The position numbers and the translations under genes were made by a program. From Janthinobacterium sp. 64 (GTDB lineage Bacteria > Pseudomonadota > Gammaproteobacteria > Burkholderiales > Burkholderiaceae_D), in the NCBI RefSeq assembly GCF_002813325.1, contig NZ_PHUG01000001.1:4030001-4094000 (forward strand): a stretch of DNA of 64,000 bases, in the 5' to 3' direction. The notes under the pieces are model-generated. The model made no database searches. It worked only from the letters and a program-made list of their open reading frames with translations, and was not told the DNA's origin. Each line of letters starts with the position of its first letter. Position 1 is the first letter of the stretch. This document shows, in pieces, positions 45,597 to 54,587 of the stretch.

Positions 45597-47099
45597 ATGG
45601 CAAATCGCGAAACATTAGGATTGATCAAGGGCGCGCGCGCGGGCGATGTGGCTTGCCAGCTGGCGTTGGGACGGCTGTATCTGTTCGGACAGGGTGTTCC
45701 GCAGAGCTTGCCGACCGCCTTGCACTGGCTGGCGCGGGCGGCCCAGGAGGATAGCCAGGAAGCATGCTTGCTGATCGGTACGCACGTGCCGTTCGAAGTG
45801 GCGCAACCGGCAGCCAGGACGCTGATTCCGTATTACGCGCAGGCGTTCGATGCGGGCTTGGTGCAGGCGGGCCTGGTGCTGGCGCAACTGGTGCTGGGCA
45901 ACGCCGCCAGCAGTTGTGAAACCTTGCGCGCCAAGGCACGCGTGGCGCTGGACGCCGCCGTGCATGCCGGCTTGCCCGATGCGCAATGGTTGCTATCCAT
46001 GCAAGAAGGAGTGTCCGCAGCCTGCGTGCCCGATACCGGCGTCGCTGGCAAGCACGCCTGCGATGGCGATACGCCGCTGTACGCCTGGCTGGAGCAGGCC
46101 TGGAGCCAGGGCAACCATGCGGGCTTCCTGTCGCAAGGCTTGCCGCTGGCGCGCGAGCTGTTGCAGCGCCAGGCCGCGGCCGGGGCGCGCACGATCGCGC
46201 TGGACTCGCAGCAGGTGCAGTTGCTGTCGCGTTGCGCCCAGGCATTGGCGCCTGGCGGCGATGCAGAGGGGTGGCAATGTTGCGAGCTGGCCGCGCATGG
46301 CGGCGACCGCACGGCGCAGCTGGAGCTGGGGCTCGGCTATGCACGCATGGATGCGCATGGCCAGCGGCTGGCCACGCGCAACGGCGCCGCGAATTTTAAG
46401 CGGGCCGTGCGCTGGCTGACGCAGGCGGGCGAGCAGGGCCTGGCCGAAGCCTGGTTCGTGCTGTCGCGCATCTATACCAAACCGGAATTTTCCCAGCGCA
46501 ATGTGGTCGAAGCCCATTCCTGCCTGGAGCGTGCCGCCGACCTGGGGCATGGCCCGGCTCAGCTCGAGTGCGGCATGCATGCCTGGCGCAATCGCCGCGA
46601 CGGTGTCAACAACGATGTGCGCGCCACCTATTGGCTGCTGCAGGCGCAGGCGCAAGGCAGCAATGAAGCGGAGGCGGCGCTGGCGCGCATTGCGCCGCGC
46701 GGCGAAGCGGGCGACTGGGGCCAGTATGCCGCCCTGCACGCCGATGGACAACTGCGCCAGCTGGGCCTGAGCCACCCTTTGCTGGCGGCGCGTCTGGAGC
46801 TGGCGCGCTGCTTTCACCTGTCGCGTGCCGAGGCCTTGCTGCTCGATCTGCATGCGGCCGACCAGGGACATTGTTTGCTGATCGATATCAGCGCCACGCA
46901 TGGGCGCGGCAAGCGGCGCCTGGTATTGATCCGCACGGCGCAGGAGCGCCAGCTGCTCGATCAGGTGGTGCGCCTGTTCGAGCGCGTCGATTGCGGCGTG
47001 ACGGGGCCGGAAGGCAATTACCGCCAACGGCTGTACCGCCTGAAGTGCTATCTGGCCGAACTCGATGTCGCGCAGGAACAGCAGTTCCTGGCCGCCTGA
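45597..47099 (+). CDS. Cytoplasmic protein with Sel1-like (TPR) repeats, 500 aa
   Basis: The protein has Sel1-type units such as ACQLALGRLYLFGQGVPQSLPTALHWLARAAQ (residues ~18-50) and AEAWFVLSRIYTKPEFSQRNVVEAHSCLERAADLGHGPAQLECGMHAW in the middle (~280-330), with degenerate units between. The last ~140 residues (LRQLGLSHPLLAARLELARCFHLSRAEALLLDL...) are not repeats and are probably a separate domain. No signal peptide is seen. Sel1 proteins scaffold complexes; the partner is unknown. The ATG at 45597 follows GAGAATCG; an in-frame TTG at 45576 is less likely. Confidence 0.85.
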   Translation: MANRETLGLIKGARAGDVACQLALGRLYLFGQGVPQSLPTALHWLARAAQEDSQEACLLIGTHVPFEVAQPAARTLIPYYAQAFDAGLVQAGLVLAQLVLGNAASSCETLRAKARVALDAAVHAGLPDAQWLLSMQEGVSAACVPDTGVAGKHACDGDTPLYAWLEQAWSQGNHAGFLSQGLPLARELLQRQAAAGARTIALDSQQVQLLSRCAQALAPGGDAEGWQCCELAAHGGDRTAQLELGLGYARMDAHGQRLATRNGAANFKRAVRWLTQAGEQGLAEAWFVLSRIYTKPEFSQRNVVEAHSCLERAADLGHGPAQLECGMHAWRNRRDGVNNDVRATYWLLQAQAQGSNEAEAALARIAPRGEAGDWGQYAALHADGQLRQLGLSHPLLAARLELARCFHLSRAEALLLDLHAADQGHCLLIDISATHGRGKRRLVLIRTAQERQLLDQVVRLFERVDCGVTGPEGNYRQRLYRLKCYLAELDVAQEQQFLAA

Positions 47100-47107
47100 T
47101 TCATTTC

Positions 47108-47971
47108 TTACAGCTCGATCGTGCCTTCGAACACGGTCACGGCCGGGCCCGTCATCAGGACAGGCTGGCCCGGGCCTTGCCAGGCGATCGACAGTTCGCC
47201 GCCGCGCGCGCTGATGCGCACCGGGGAATCGAGCAAGCCGCGACGGATGCCGGCCACGGCAGCGGCGCAGGCGCCCGTGCCGCACGCCAGGGTTTCGCCC
47301 GCGCCCCGTTCATACACGCGCAGTTTCACGTGATGGCGGTCGACGATCTGCAGGTAGCCGGCGTTGACCCGGCGGGGAAAGCGCGGATGGTGCTCGATCA
47401 GCGGGCCCGACGTTTCCAGGTCTTGCGCGTCGACATCGTCGACCACTTGCACGGCATGCGGGTTGCCCATCGAGACGACGGACACCAGCACGGGGGTGCT
47501 GTGGCCCGGCAGCGCCAGGTCCAGCGGCCACAAGGTGTCGCTGCCTTGCGCTACACCGGCGAGGCCAGCCGCATCGAACGGCACCAGTGCCGGTTCCAGC
47601 ACGGGCGCGCCCATGTCGACCGTGATGCTGCCGTCAAGCTCCAGGCGCGGCGCGATGACGCCGGCCATGGTTTCCACGCGGATGCTCGCCTTGTCGGATA
47701 AGCCTTTTTCGCTGACGAACTTGACGAAGGCGCGCGCGCCGTTGCCGCATTGCTCGACTTCGCCGCCATCGTTGTTATAGATACGGTAGCGGAAGTCGCA
47801 GCCGGGCAAGCGCGGCTTTTCCACCACCAGGATCTGGTCGGCGCCGATGCCGAAACGGCGGTCGGCCAGGCGCTGCCACTGGGCCGGCGTGAAGTCGATA
47901 TCCTGGTTGATGGCATCGATGACGATGAAGTCATTGCCGGCGCCATGCATCTTGGTAAATTGCAGTTTCAT
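47108..47971 (-). CDS. dapF: Diaminopimelate epimerase
   Basis: DapF turns LL- into meso-diaminopimelate for lysine and peptidoglycan synthesis. The 287-residue enzyme has the catalytic Cys75 in [11 protein letters not shown] and the second Cys in [13 protein letters not shown], both intact, and begins [15 protein letters not shown]. The ATG at 47971 is chosen; an in-frame ATG five codons upstream lies inside the gap to the acyltransferase gene. It is the third gene of acyltransferase-acyltransferase-dapF on the minus strand. The 3' end meets the Sel1 gene tail to tail, eight bases apart. Confidence 0.97.
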   Translation of the reverse strand: MKLQFTKMHGAGNDFIVIDAINQDIDFTPAQWQRLADRRFGIGADQILVVEKPRLPGCDFRYRIYNNDGGEVEQCGNGARAFVKFVSEKGLSDKASIRVETMAGVIAPRLELDGSITVDMGAPVLEPALVPFDAAGLAGVAQGSDTLWPLDLALPGHSTPVLVSVVSMGNPHAVQVVDDVDAQDLETSGPLIEHHPRFPRRVNAGYLQIVDRHHVKLRVYERGAGETLACGTGACAAAVAGIRRGLLDSPVRISARGGELSIAWQGPGQPVLMTGPAVTVFEGTIEL

Positions 47972-47982
47972 GTTTTGCCGTA

Positions 47983-48858
47983 TCACTTGTGCTGGTTATA
48001 GAACGACGCTTCGCCTGCCGGACGCGTCTTGAAGCGTTTATGCGTCCAGAAATACTCGGCCGGCGCTTCGCGCACGCGCTCTTCGATGAATGCGTTCATG
48101 CGGCGCGTGGCGGCCGTGATGTCGTCGCCCGGATAATCATCCCACGCCGGGTAATACGTCACCTTCCAGCCCTGGTAGTTGGGCAGGAAGGTGGCGATGA
48201 CGGGAATCACTTGCGCGCGGGCGGCCAGCGCCAGGCGCGCCGTGGCCGTCAGGGTGGCGGCGGGCACGCCGAAGAAGGGCACGAATTCCGCATCTTTTTC
48301 GCCGAAATCCATGTCCGGCAGCATGAAATACGGCAAGCCGTCGCGCAGCGCGCGCAGTATCGTCTTGATGCCGTCCTGGCGCGTAAACAGCTTGGGCGGC
48401 TTGAAGCGCGAGCGGCCGGCGCGCAGGGCCTGGTCGAAGGCGGCGTTCTTTTGCTGCACATACATCGATGAAGCGGAAATTTCCATCGCCGTGGCGGCGC
48501 CGGCCACGTCGAGGCAGACGAAGTGCGGGCACAGCAAAATCGTGGGCTTGGCCGCGATCTGCTGGCCCGGAAAGGCGGGCACTTTCTTGATCAGGCGGTT
48601 CAGGCGCTCTTCCGACGACCACCACAGGATGCTGCGCTCCCACACGCTGCGCGAATACGCCTGGAAATGCTGGCGCGCCAGGGCCACGCGCTGCTGTTCC
48701 GACAATTGCGGCATGCACAGGCGCAAGTTCGTCAGCGCGATGTCGCGCCGCTTGCGCATGACAAGGAACAACACGCTGCCGACGCCGACGCCGAAGCGGC
48801 CCAGGATGGGCAGGGGCAACCAGTGCAGCAGCCACATGAAGCCGATCAGCAGTCTCAT
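47983..48858 (-). CDS. LpxL/HtrB-family lipid A acyltransferase (second copy)
   Basis: The 291-residue protein has a short N-terminal membrane helix ([17 protein letters not shown]) and the HxxxxD/E catalytic box as HFVCLD in [48 protein letters not shown] is the conserved substrate pocket segment. It acylates the lipid A precursor at the inner membrane. The ATG overlaps the stop of the preceding paralogue (ATGA); dapF begins 11 bases after its stop. Confidence 0.92.
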   Translation of the reverse strand: MRLLIGFMWLLHWLPLPILGRFGVGVGSVLFLVMRKRRDIALTNLRLCMPQLSEQQRVALARQHFQAYSRSVWERSILWWSSEERLNRLIKKVPAFPGQQIAAKPTILLCPHFVCLDVAGAATAMEISASSMYVQQKNAAFDQALRAGRSRFKPPKLFTRQDGIKTILRALRDGLPYFMLPDMDFGEKDAEFVPFFGVPAATLTATARLALAARAQVIPVIATFLPNYQGWKVTYYPAWDDYPGDDITAATRRMNAFIEERVREAPAEYFWTHKRFKTRPAGEASFYNQHK

Positions 48859-49724
48859 GGCTGCTCCCCGGCTGCGTCCGGCGAGGCAGGCGTGGGCGGC
48901 GGTGCGCCGCGCGGCACCTTGTAGCGGTTGTAGCTCCACAGGTATTGCGCCGGGCTGCGCGCGATCAGTTGTTCCATGGCCGCGTTGATGGTGCGCGCCT
49001 GCTCGGCCGAAGTGCTGTCCAGCGATTCGGTAAACGGCACGAAATGCACGATATAGCCGCGCCCGCCCGGCAGGCGTTCGGCGTAGGTGATGATGACTTC
49101 GGCGCCGCCCATCTGCGCCAACTTGGCCGGCAGGGTCATGGTATAGGCGGGGCGGCCGAAGAAATCGGCCCACACGCCTTCGCCCTCTTGCGGCACCTGG
49201 TCCGGCAGCAGGCCGATGGGCTGGCCTTTTTTCAGGCATTTTGCAAAGATGCGCACGCCCGACATATTGGCCGGCGCCAGCATCAGGTTTTCGCGCGCGC
49301 GCGCGCCCTCGATCAGCGGTTTCAGGGCGGCGCGTTTGGGCGGGCGGTACATCACGGTGAGCGGCGTGCGCAGGGCGATTTGCTGGGCGACGATTTCAAA
49401 GCAGCCCAGGTGCGGCGTCAGGAAGACGATGCCGCGGCCGTGTTGCAACGCTTTTTCCACCAGTTCCCAGTTTTCCACCGTGGCATGGCGCGCCACGCGC
49501 TCGGGCGGCGCGCACCAGATGAAGGGCAATTCCAGCACGCTCTTGCCCGCTTCGGCCACGGCCGTGTGCAAGTGTTGCGAAAACCCCGCACCCTGCATGT
49601 TCTCGCGCATGCGGCGCCGGTAGGACGGTGAAATGGCGTAAATCACCCAGCCGAGCGCAGCGCCAAGGCCATGCAGGACGGGCAGGGGAAAGAGGGATAA
49701 AAAGCGGAAAATTGGGACTAACAT
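48855..49724 (-). CDS. LpxL/HtrB-family lipid A acyltransferase (first copy)
   Basis: The 289-residue protein is a paralogue of the next gene, with the same fold. It has an N-terminal membrane segment, the HLGCFE box (FLTPHLGCFEIVAQ), MYRPPKRAAL and LLPDQVPQEGEGVWADFFGRPAYTMTLPAKLA. With two adjacent copies, one is likely to add the first secondary acyl chain and the other the second (LpxL and LpxM roles), but sequence alone does not say which. The ATG at 49724 has GGAAAC about eight bases upstream. It diverges from metK. Confidence 0.92.
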   Translation of the reverse strand: MLVPIFRFLSLFPLPVLHGLGAALGWVIYAISPSYRRRMRENMQGAGFSQHLHTAVAEAGKSVLELPFIWCAPPERVARHATVENWELVEKALQHGRGIVFLTPHLGCFEIVAQQIALRTPLTVMYRPPKRAALKPLIEGARARENLMLAPANMSGVRIFAKCLKKGQPIGLLPDQVPQEGEGVWADFFGRPAYTMTLPAKLAQMGGAEVIITYAERLPGGRGYIVHFVPFTESLDSTSAEQARTINAAMEQLIARSPAQYLWSYNRYKVPRGAPPPTPASPDAAGEQP

Positions 49725-49852
49725 GAATAAGCTGTTTCCAGGAATGGCGTGTTGCTGTGCCAAAATTTTTTAAGAAGCGTAAAATACCACGTATGCAGTA
49801 ACCGCTGAGTTAATAGACAACTTGCGAAGCGGAATATAAATATCGCTAAAGC

Positions 49853-49880
49853 GTCGCAGGCAAATCCTCTTTACTGCGAC
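49853..49880 (+). promoter_or_regulatory. Inverted repeat in the metK leader
   Basis: GTCGCAG (49853-49859) and CTGCGAC (49874-49880) form a perfect 7-bp dyad around a 14-base AT-rich centre, ending 31 bases before the metK ATG. It could fold in the 5' leader RNA or be an operator. It does not match SAM riboswitch classes I know. An AGGAG site lies between it and the start. Confidence 0.4.
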
Positions 49881-49911
49881 AGAACATTCACATAGTAAAC
49901 AGGAGCTTGCA

Positions 49912-51078
49912 ATGTCAAACGACTATCTCTTCACTTCCGAATCCGTCTCGGAAGGCCATCCCGACAAGGTTGCCGATCAAATTTCCGACGCCATCCTTGA
50001 CGCCATCCTGGCCCAGGATCCGACCGCCCGCGTGGCTGCCGAAACCCTGTGCAACACGGGTCTGGTGGTGCTGGCTGGCGAGATTACCACTTACGCCAAT
50101 GTGGATTATATTCAAGTTGCGCGCGAAACCATCAAACGCATCGGTTACGACAACACGGAATACGGCATCGACTACAAGGGTTGCGCCGTACTGGTGGCTT
50201 ACGACAAGCAGTCGCCCGACATCGCGCAAGGCGTCGATGAAGGTGCGGGGATTGACCTGGATCAAGGCGCTGGCGATCAGGGCCTGATGTTCGGCTACGC
50301 CTGCGATGAAACGGCCGAGCTGATGCCTGCCGCCATCCACTACGCGCACCGCCTGGTCGAGCGCCAGTCGCAGCTGCGCAAGGATGGCCGCTTGCCATGG
50401 CTGCGTCCGGATGCGAAATCGCAAGTGACCCTGCGCTACGTCGATGGCCGCCCCGTCGGCGTGCACACGGTCGTGCTGTCGACCCAGCATGCGCCGGAAA
50501 TTTCGCACAAGCAAATCGAAGAAGCCGTCATCGAAGAAATCATCAAGCCGATCCTGCCGCGCGAATGGCTGACCGACACGAAATTCCTCGTCAATCCGAC
50601 GGGCCGTTTCGTCATCGGCGGTCCGCAAGGCGATTGCGGCTTGACCGGCCGCAAGATCATCGTCGACACCTACGGTGGCGCAGCCCCGCACGGCGGCGGC
50701 GCGTTTTCGGGCAAGGACCCATCGAAAGTCGACCGTTCGGCAGCCTACGCGGCCCGTTACGTGGCGAAAAACATCGTCGCGGCCGGCCTGGCGCGCCAAT
50801 GCCAGGTGCAGGTCAGCTACGCTATCGGCGTGGCCAAACCGATCAACATCACCGTCTACACGGAAGGCACGGGCGTGATTCCCGACGCGGAAATCGCCAA
50901 GCTGGTGCTGGCGCACTTCGATTTGCGTCCAAAAGGCATCGTGCAAATGCTCGACCTGCTGCGCCCGATCTACCAGAAGAGCGCCGCCTACGGCCATTTC
51001 GGCCGCGAAGAGCCGGAATTCACGTGGGAACGCACGGACAAGGTCGCCCTGCTGCGCGACGCTGCCGGCCTGAAGTAA
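49912..51078 (+). CDS. metK: S-adenosylmethionine synthetase
   Basis: MetK joins methionine and ATP to make SAM. The 388-residue enzyme starts [27 protein letters not shown], with the ATP-binding Asp and Lys residues. [12 protein letters not shown] (loop over the active site), [21 protein letters not shown] and [17 protein letters not shown] (phosphate-binding) follow. Length and motifs are normal. A CAGGAG site precedes the ATG. It is followed by a strong terminator, so it is transcribed alone, 0.8 kb upstream of the riboswitch-controlled ahcY. Confidence 0.98.
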   Translation: MSNDYLFTSESVSEGHPDKVADQISDAILDAILAQDPTARVAAETLCNTGLVVLAGEITTYANVDYIQVARETIKRIGYDNTEYGIDYKGCAVLVAYDKQSPDIAQGVDEGAGIDLDQGAGDQGLMFGYACDETAELMPAAIHYAHRLVERQSQLRKDGRLPWLRPDAKSQVTLRYVDGRPVGVHTVVLSTQHAPEISHKQIEEAVIEEIIKPILPREWLTDTKFLVNPTGRFVIGGPQGDCGLTGRKIIVDTYGGAAPHGGGAFSGKDPSKVDRSAAYAARYVAKNIVAAGLARQCQVQVSYAIGVAKPINITVYTEGTGVIPDAEIAKLVLAHFDLRPKGIVQMLDLLRPIYQKSAAYGHFGREEPEFTWERTDKVALLRDAAGLK

Positions 51079-51096
51079 TCTAGTCAGACTTGCAAG

Positions 51097-51133
51097 AAAA
51101 GCGCCCCGGCCGACTGGCCGCGGGCGCTTTTTT
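51097..51133 (+). terminator. Terminator of metK
   Basis: AAAAGCGCCC (51097-51106) pairs with GGGCGCTTTT (51122-51131), with an inner GGCC/GGCC pairing and a T-run to 51133. It is 18 bases past the metK stop. Confidence 0.92.
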
Positions 51134-51220
51134 CATGGGCGCACGCGACAGTGCGTACGGAACGGCGTTGCCGTAGGGATACGCTACAATTCATTGCAAA
51201 TAAACCAATTGGGGAATTCC

Positions 51221-51742
51221 ATGACCTTGTTGCGCGCATCTTCCTTGTTTGTTGCTCTGTTTGCCACATTGGGCCTGTCCGCTGCCTTGGCGGCACCGGC
51301 GCCGGCCACGCTGACGGTGGGGCAATGGCTGGACAAGGCGGAGGGGGGCGATGGCCATGCCGTGCTGATGCTGGCGGCGGGCGGCAAATTTATTTTTCCC
51401 GAGGGCTCGCTGGCCACGCCGGTGCAGATGCGGCCCGAACTTACCGAGTTGATGGGGCAAATGTCGGCACGCCAGGCCTTGCATGTGCTCACCATCTATG
51501 CGGACAGTGGTTTTCTCGCCACGGATCCCGATGCCTGGCGCGCGAATATCAAGCCCGATCCCGTGCTCACCTGCAAATGGGCCATGCGCGCCGCGAATTA
51601 CCCGACCGACGGCAGCAAGGCCGATAAGGACATGATACCCATCCTGCGCGACCTGGCCGATGAGATCGCGCGGCGCCTCGATGCCGACGCACGCGCCAGC
51701 TGTATCAGCCAGGGCAAGAACTGGCCGCCGCAGAAACCATAG
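51221..51742 (+). CDS. Exported protein of unknown function, 173 aa
   Basis: The ATG at 51221 has GGGGAA at good spacing; an in-frame TTG at 51194 is rejected. The N-terminus is a signal peptide (LLRASSLFVALFATLGLSAALA, cleaved after ALA before APAP). The mature part has TLTVGQWLDKAEGGDGHAVLMLAAGGKFIFPEG and an acidic/basic helix near the end (IPILRDLADEIARRLDADARASC). Two Cys (CKWAM and ASCIS) could pair in the periplasm. I do not recognise the family. It sits alone between metK's terminator and the ahcY promoter. Confidence 0.75.
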   Translation: MTLLRASSLFVALFATLGLSAALAAPAPATLTVGQWLDKAEGGDGHAVLMLAAGGKFIFPEGSLATPVQMRPELTELMGQMSARQALHVLTIYADSGFLATDPDAWRANIKPDPVLTCKWAMRAANYPTDGSKADKDMIPILRDLADEIARRLDADARASCISQGKNWPPQKP

Positions 51743-51766
51743 GGCGCCGGCCCGCTTGACTAATGG

Positions 51767-51796
51767 TTGCCGCCGGCGCATGGCCAATGTTATGAT
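51767..51796 (+). promoter_or_regulatory. Predicted ahcY promoter
   Basis: TTGCCG (51767-51772) and TATGAT (51791-51796) are 18 bases apart. The expected start near 51803 is exactly where the riboswitch begins, which supports both calls. A GCGCCGGC...GCCGGCGC dyad (51744-51751, 51772-51779) overlaps the -35 and may end the upstream transcript. Confidence 0.65.
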
Positions 51797-51803
51797 GCAC
51801 TGT

Positions 51804-51863
51804 CCGAGGAGCGTTGCGACGAAGAAATTCGCCAGGCTCGGAATATCCTGCAACTGCGCTCAC
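51804..51863 (+). ncRNA. SAH riboswitch in the ahcY leader
   Basis: The sequence fits the SAH riboswitch consensus. P1 is CCGAG (51804-51808) with CTCGG (51837-51841). The conserved GAGCGTTGCGAC core follows at 51809-51820, with a P2 hairpin (51820-51823 with 51828-51831) and CCAGGCTCGG. The downstream strand is GCAACTGCGCTCAC (51850-51863), which pairs back with GAGCG and GTTGC to form the P4/pseudoknot. In this class, bound SAH turns on the downstream genes, so SAH build-up raises AhcY. It lies 30 bases before the ahcY start and just after the promoter. Bases are read directly; function is known for the class. Confidence 0.93.
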
Positions 51864-51892
51864 GTACCTTTTTCAACTGAAAGGAGGGCGTG

Positions 51893-53317
51893 ATGAACGC
51901 CGTACTCAAATCGCAACACGACTACACCATCGCCGATATCAGCTTGGCCGCATGGGGCGACAAAGAAATCAAGATTGCTGAAACGGAAATGCCTGGCCTG
52001 ATGGCCATCCGCGAAGAATTCGCGGCAGCGCAGCCCCTGAAAGGCGCGCGCATCACCGGTTCCATCCACATGACCATCCAGACCGCCGTGCTGATCCAGA
52101 CCCTGGAAGCACTGGGCGCGCAAGTGCGTTGGGCATCGTGCAACATTTATTCGACGCAAGACCACGCCGCCGCCGCCATCGCTGCCGCCGGCACGCCTGT
52201 GTTCGCCATCAAGGGCGAGTCGCTGGACGACTACTGGGAATACACGCACCGCATCTTCGAATGGCCGGACGCGGATGGCAAGGCTGTCTACTCGAACATG
52301 ATCCTCGACGATGGCGGCGACGCCACTCTGCTGCTGCACCTGGGCGTGCGCGCGGAAACCGACCTGTCGGTGCTGGCGAACCCCGGTTCGGAAGAAGAAA
52401 TCTGCATGTTCAACTCGATCAAGAAACACTTGTTGGCCGACCCGACCTGGTATTCGAAGCGTCTGCCGGAAATCCTCGGCGTGACGGAAGAAACGACGAC
52501 CGGCGTGCACCGTTTGTACCAGATGCACAAGGAAGGCAAGCTGGCTTTCCCTGCGATCAACGTCAACGATTCCGTCACGAAATCGAAATTCGACAACCTG
52601 TATGGCTGCCGCGAGTCCCTGGTCGATGGCATCAAGCGCGCCACCGACGTGATGATCGCCGGTAAAGTGGCCGTCATCGCCGGTTACGGTGACGTCGGCA
52701 AGGGTTCGGCCCAGGCCATGCGCGCCCTGTCGGCGCAAGTATGGGTGACGGAAGTCGATCCGATCTGCGCACTGCAGGCGGCGATGGAAGGCTACCGCGT
52801 GGTGACCATGGATTACGCGTGCGAACACGGCGACATCTTTGTCACCTGCACGGGCAACTATCACATCCTCACGCACGATCACCTGACGCGCATGAAAGAC
52901 CAGGCAATCGTCTGCAACATTGGTCACTTCGACAATGAAATCGACGTTGCTTCGTTGAAGCAATACGAGTGGGAAAACATCAAGCCGCAAGTCGACCACA
53001 TCATCTTCCCGTCGGGCCGCCGCATCATCCTGCTGGCCGAAGGCCGTTTGGTCAACCTCGGTTGCGGCACGGGCCACCCGTCGTACGTGATGAGCTCGTC
53101 GTTCGCCAACCAGACGATCGCCCAGATCGAGCTGTACGCGAACACGGCCAACTACCCGGTCGGCGTGTACACCTTGCCAAAACACCTGGACGAAAAAGTC
53201 GCCCGTTTGCAACTCAAAAAGTTGAATGCGCAGCTGACGGAACTGACGCAAGAGCAAGCCGACTACATTGGCGTGCGTCAAGAAGGCCCTTATAAGCCAG
53301 AGCACTACCGTTATTAA
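51893..53317 (+). CDS. ahcY: Adenosylhomocysteinase
   Basis: AhcY splits S-adenosylhomocysteine to adenosine and homocysteine, relieving inhibition of methyltransferases. The 474-residue enzyme has [27 protein letters not shown] at the start, the NAD-binding [33 protein letters not shown] and [23 protein letters not shown]. The C-terminal KPEHYRY (usual for the family) is intact. The bacterial insertion of about 40 residues is present. The ATG at 51893 has AGGAGG five bases upstream; the GTG just before is too close. It is the first gene after the SAH riboswitch, with metF downstream. Confidence 0.98.
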   Translation: MNAVLKSQHDYTIADISLAAWGDKEIKIAETEMPGLMAIREEFAAAQPLKGARITGSIHMTIQTAVLIQTLEALGAQVRWASCNIYSTQDHAAAAIAAAGTPVFAIKGESLDDYWEYTHRIFEWPDADGKAVYSNMILDDGGDATLLLHLGVRAETDLSVLANPGSEEEICMFNSIKKHLLADPTWYSKRLPEILGVTEETTTGVHRLYQMHKEGKLAFPAINVNDSVTKSKFDNLYGCRESLVDGIKRATDVMIAGKVAVIAGYGDVGKGSAQAMRALSAQVWVTEVDPICALQAAMEGYRVVTMDYACEHGDIFVTCTGNYHILTHDHLTRMKDQAIVCNIGHFDNEIDVASLKQYEWENIKPQVDHIIFPSGRRIILLAEGRLVNLGCGTGHPSYVMSSSFANQTIAQIELYANTANYPVGVYTLPKHLDEKVARLQLKKLNAQLTELTQEQADYIGVRQEGPYKPEHYRY

Positions 53318-53350
53318 TCGGTAGTCCGGGGCTGTAACTCACCCTCTGAG

Positions 53351-53371
53351 GGCCGGCGCCTGCCGCCGGCC
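53351..53371 (+). other. GC-rich hairpin between ahcY and the membrane-protein gene
   Basis: GGCCGGCG (53351-53358) pairs with CGCCGGCC (53364-53371), loop CCTGC. The following bases (TGACCCTACTTTTGACAG) include only a late short T-run, so it may attenuate rather than fully end transcription between ahcY and metF. Confidence 0.45.
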
Positions 53372-53398
53372 TGACCCTACTTTTGACAGGCTAGAGAA

Positions 53399-53755
53399 AT
53401 GCGCTTGCTACTGATTTGGTTTATCAATGCGGCAGCCCTGTTTGCCGTCCCCTACCTGATGCACTCAGTGACGATGAGCAGCGGCTGGACGGCGCTGCTG
53501 GCCGCTGCCGTGCTGGGGCTGGTCAATGCGCTGATCCGTCCATTGCTGATCTTGCTGACCCTGCCCGTGACGTTTTTGTCGCTGGGCCTGTTCATTCTGA
53601 TCATCAACGGCTTCCTGTTCTGGCTGGTAGCGCAGGTGATCGATGGCTTCCATGTCGCCAGTTTCTGGTCCGCCGTCGGTGGTGCCATTTTGTACAGCAT
53701 CATTTCCTGGGCCCTGTCGACCTTACTTTTGAGTAATGACGATGGAAAAGCATAA
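53399..53755 (+). CDS. Phage-holin-family (DUF360/YvlD-like) membrane protein
   Basis: The 118-residue protein has four hydrophobic helices with LVNALIRPLLILLTLPVTFLSLGLFILIINGFLFWLVAQVIDGFHV, the signature of the 'phage holin family 4' proteins. These are common in bacterial chromosomes, including between ahcY and metF in betaproteobacteria, and are not evidence of a prophage. The function is unknown. The stop overlaps the metF start by 14 bases, suggesting coupling. Confidence 0.9.
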   Translation: MRLLLIWFINAAALFAVPYLMHSVTMSSGWTALLAAAVLGLVNALIRPLLILLTLPVTFLSLGLFILIINGFLFWLVAQVIDGFHVASFWSAVGGAILYSIISWALSTLLLSNDDGKA

Positions 53756-54572
53756 TTTCAGTATTGAGTTTTTCCCGCCGAAAACCCCGGAAGGGGCGGA
53801 AAAGCTGCGCGCCACGCGTGTCAAATTGTCTGAACTGCATCCGAAGTATTTCTCGGTGACCTTTGGCGCCGGCGGCACCACGCAGCAGGGCACGCTGGAT
53901 ACCGTGCGCGAAATCCTGGCGGCCGGCGAACAAGCCGCGCCCCATCTGTCTTGCGTGGGCGGTTCGCGCGCATCGATCCGCGCCGTGCTGGCCGACTTCA
54001 AGGCAGCGGGCGTGCAGCGTATCGTCGCCTTGCGCGGCGATTTGCCCAGCGGCTATGGCGCTTCGGGCGAGTTCCGTTACGCCAACGAGCTGGTGGAATT
54101 CATCCGCGCCGAGACGGGCGACCATTTCCATATCGAAGTGGCCGCTTATCCGGAAGTGCACCCGCAAGCCCGTTCGCCGCAGGACGACCTGCAGGCGTTC
54201 GCGCGCAAGGTGCAGGCTGGCGCCGATGCGGCCATCACCCAGTACTTCTACAATGCCGACGCGTATTTCCAGTTTGTCGAGCAGACGCAGAAGCTGGGCA
54301 TCAACGTGCCCATCGTGGCCGGCATCATGCCGATCACGAACTACACGCAGCTGATGCGCTTTTCGGACATGTGCGGCGCGGAAATTCCTCGCTGGGTGCG
54401 TCTGAAACTGGCCAGCTTCGGCGACGACAGCGCGTCCATCAAGGCCTTTGGCCTGGATGTGGTGACGGGCTTGTGCGAACGCCTGCTGGACGGCGGCGCG
54501 CCAGGCTTGCATTTCTATAGCATGAACCAGGCGGCGCCCACGACCGCACTGTGGCAGCGCCTGGTCAAGTAA
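53742..54572 (+). CDS. metF: Methylenetetrahydrofolate reductase
   Basis: MetF makes 5-methyl-THF, the methyl donor for remaking methionine. The 276-residue flavoprotein is a TIM barrel with NFSIEFFPPKTPEGAEKLRAT at the start, YFSVTFGAGGTTQQGT, HLSCVGGSRASI and ALRGDLPSGYG. AAYPEVHPQARS and AAITQYFYNADAYFQFVEQ follow. There are ATGs at 53736 and 53742; GAG lies two bases before the first and seven before the second, so the second is chosen. Together with ahcY and metK it completes part of the methyl cycle, and it may be under the same riboswitch by read-through. Confidence 0.96.
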   Translation: MEKHNFSIEFFPPKTPEGAEKLRATRVKLSELHPKYFSVTFGAGGTTQQGTLDTVREILAAGEQAAPHLSCVGGSRASIRAVLADFKAAGVQRIVALRGDLPSGYGASGEFRYANELVEFIRAETGDHFHIEVAAYPEVHPQARSPQDDLQAFARKVQAGADAAITQYFYNADAYFQFVEQTQKLGINVPIVAGIMPITNYTQLMRFSDMCGAEIPRWVRLKLASFGDDSASIKAFGLDVVTGLCERLLDGGAPGLHFYSMNQAAPTTALWQRLVK

Positions 54573-54587
54573 CTCCCATCTGATGCG

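Noticed and set aside
53399..53755. Sign of a prophage (holin-like protein)
   Set aside because: The family name is historical. These membrane proteins are chromosomal, and there are no other phage genes nearby.
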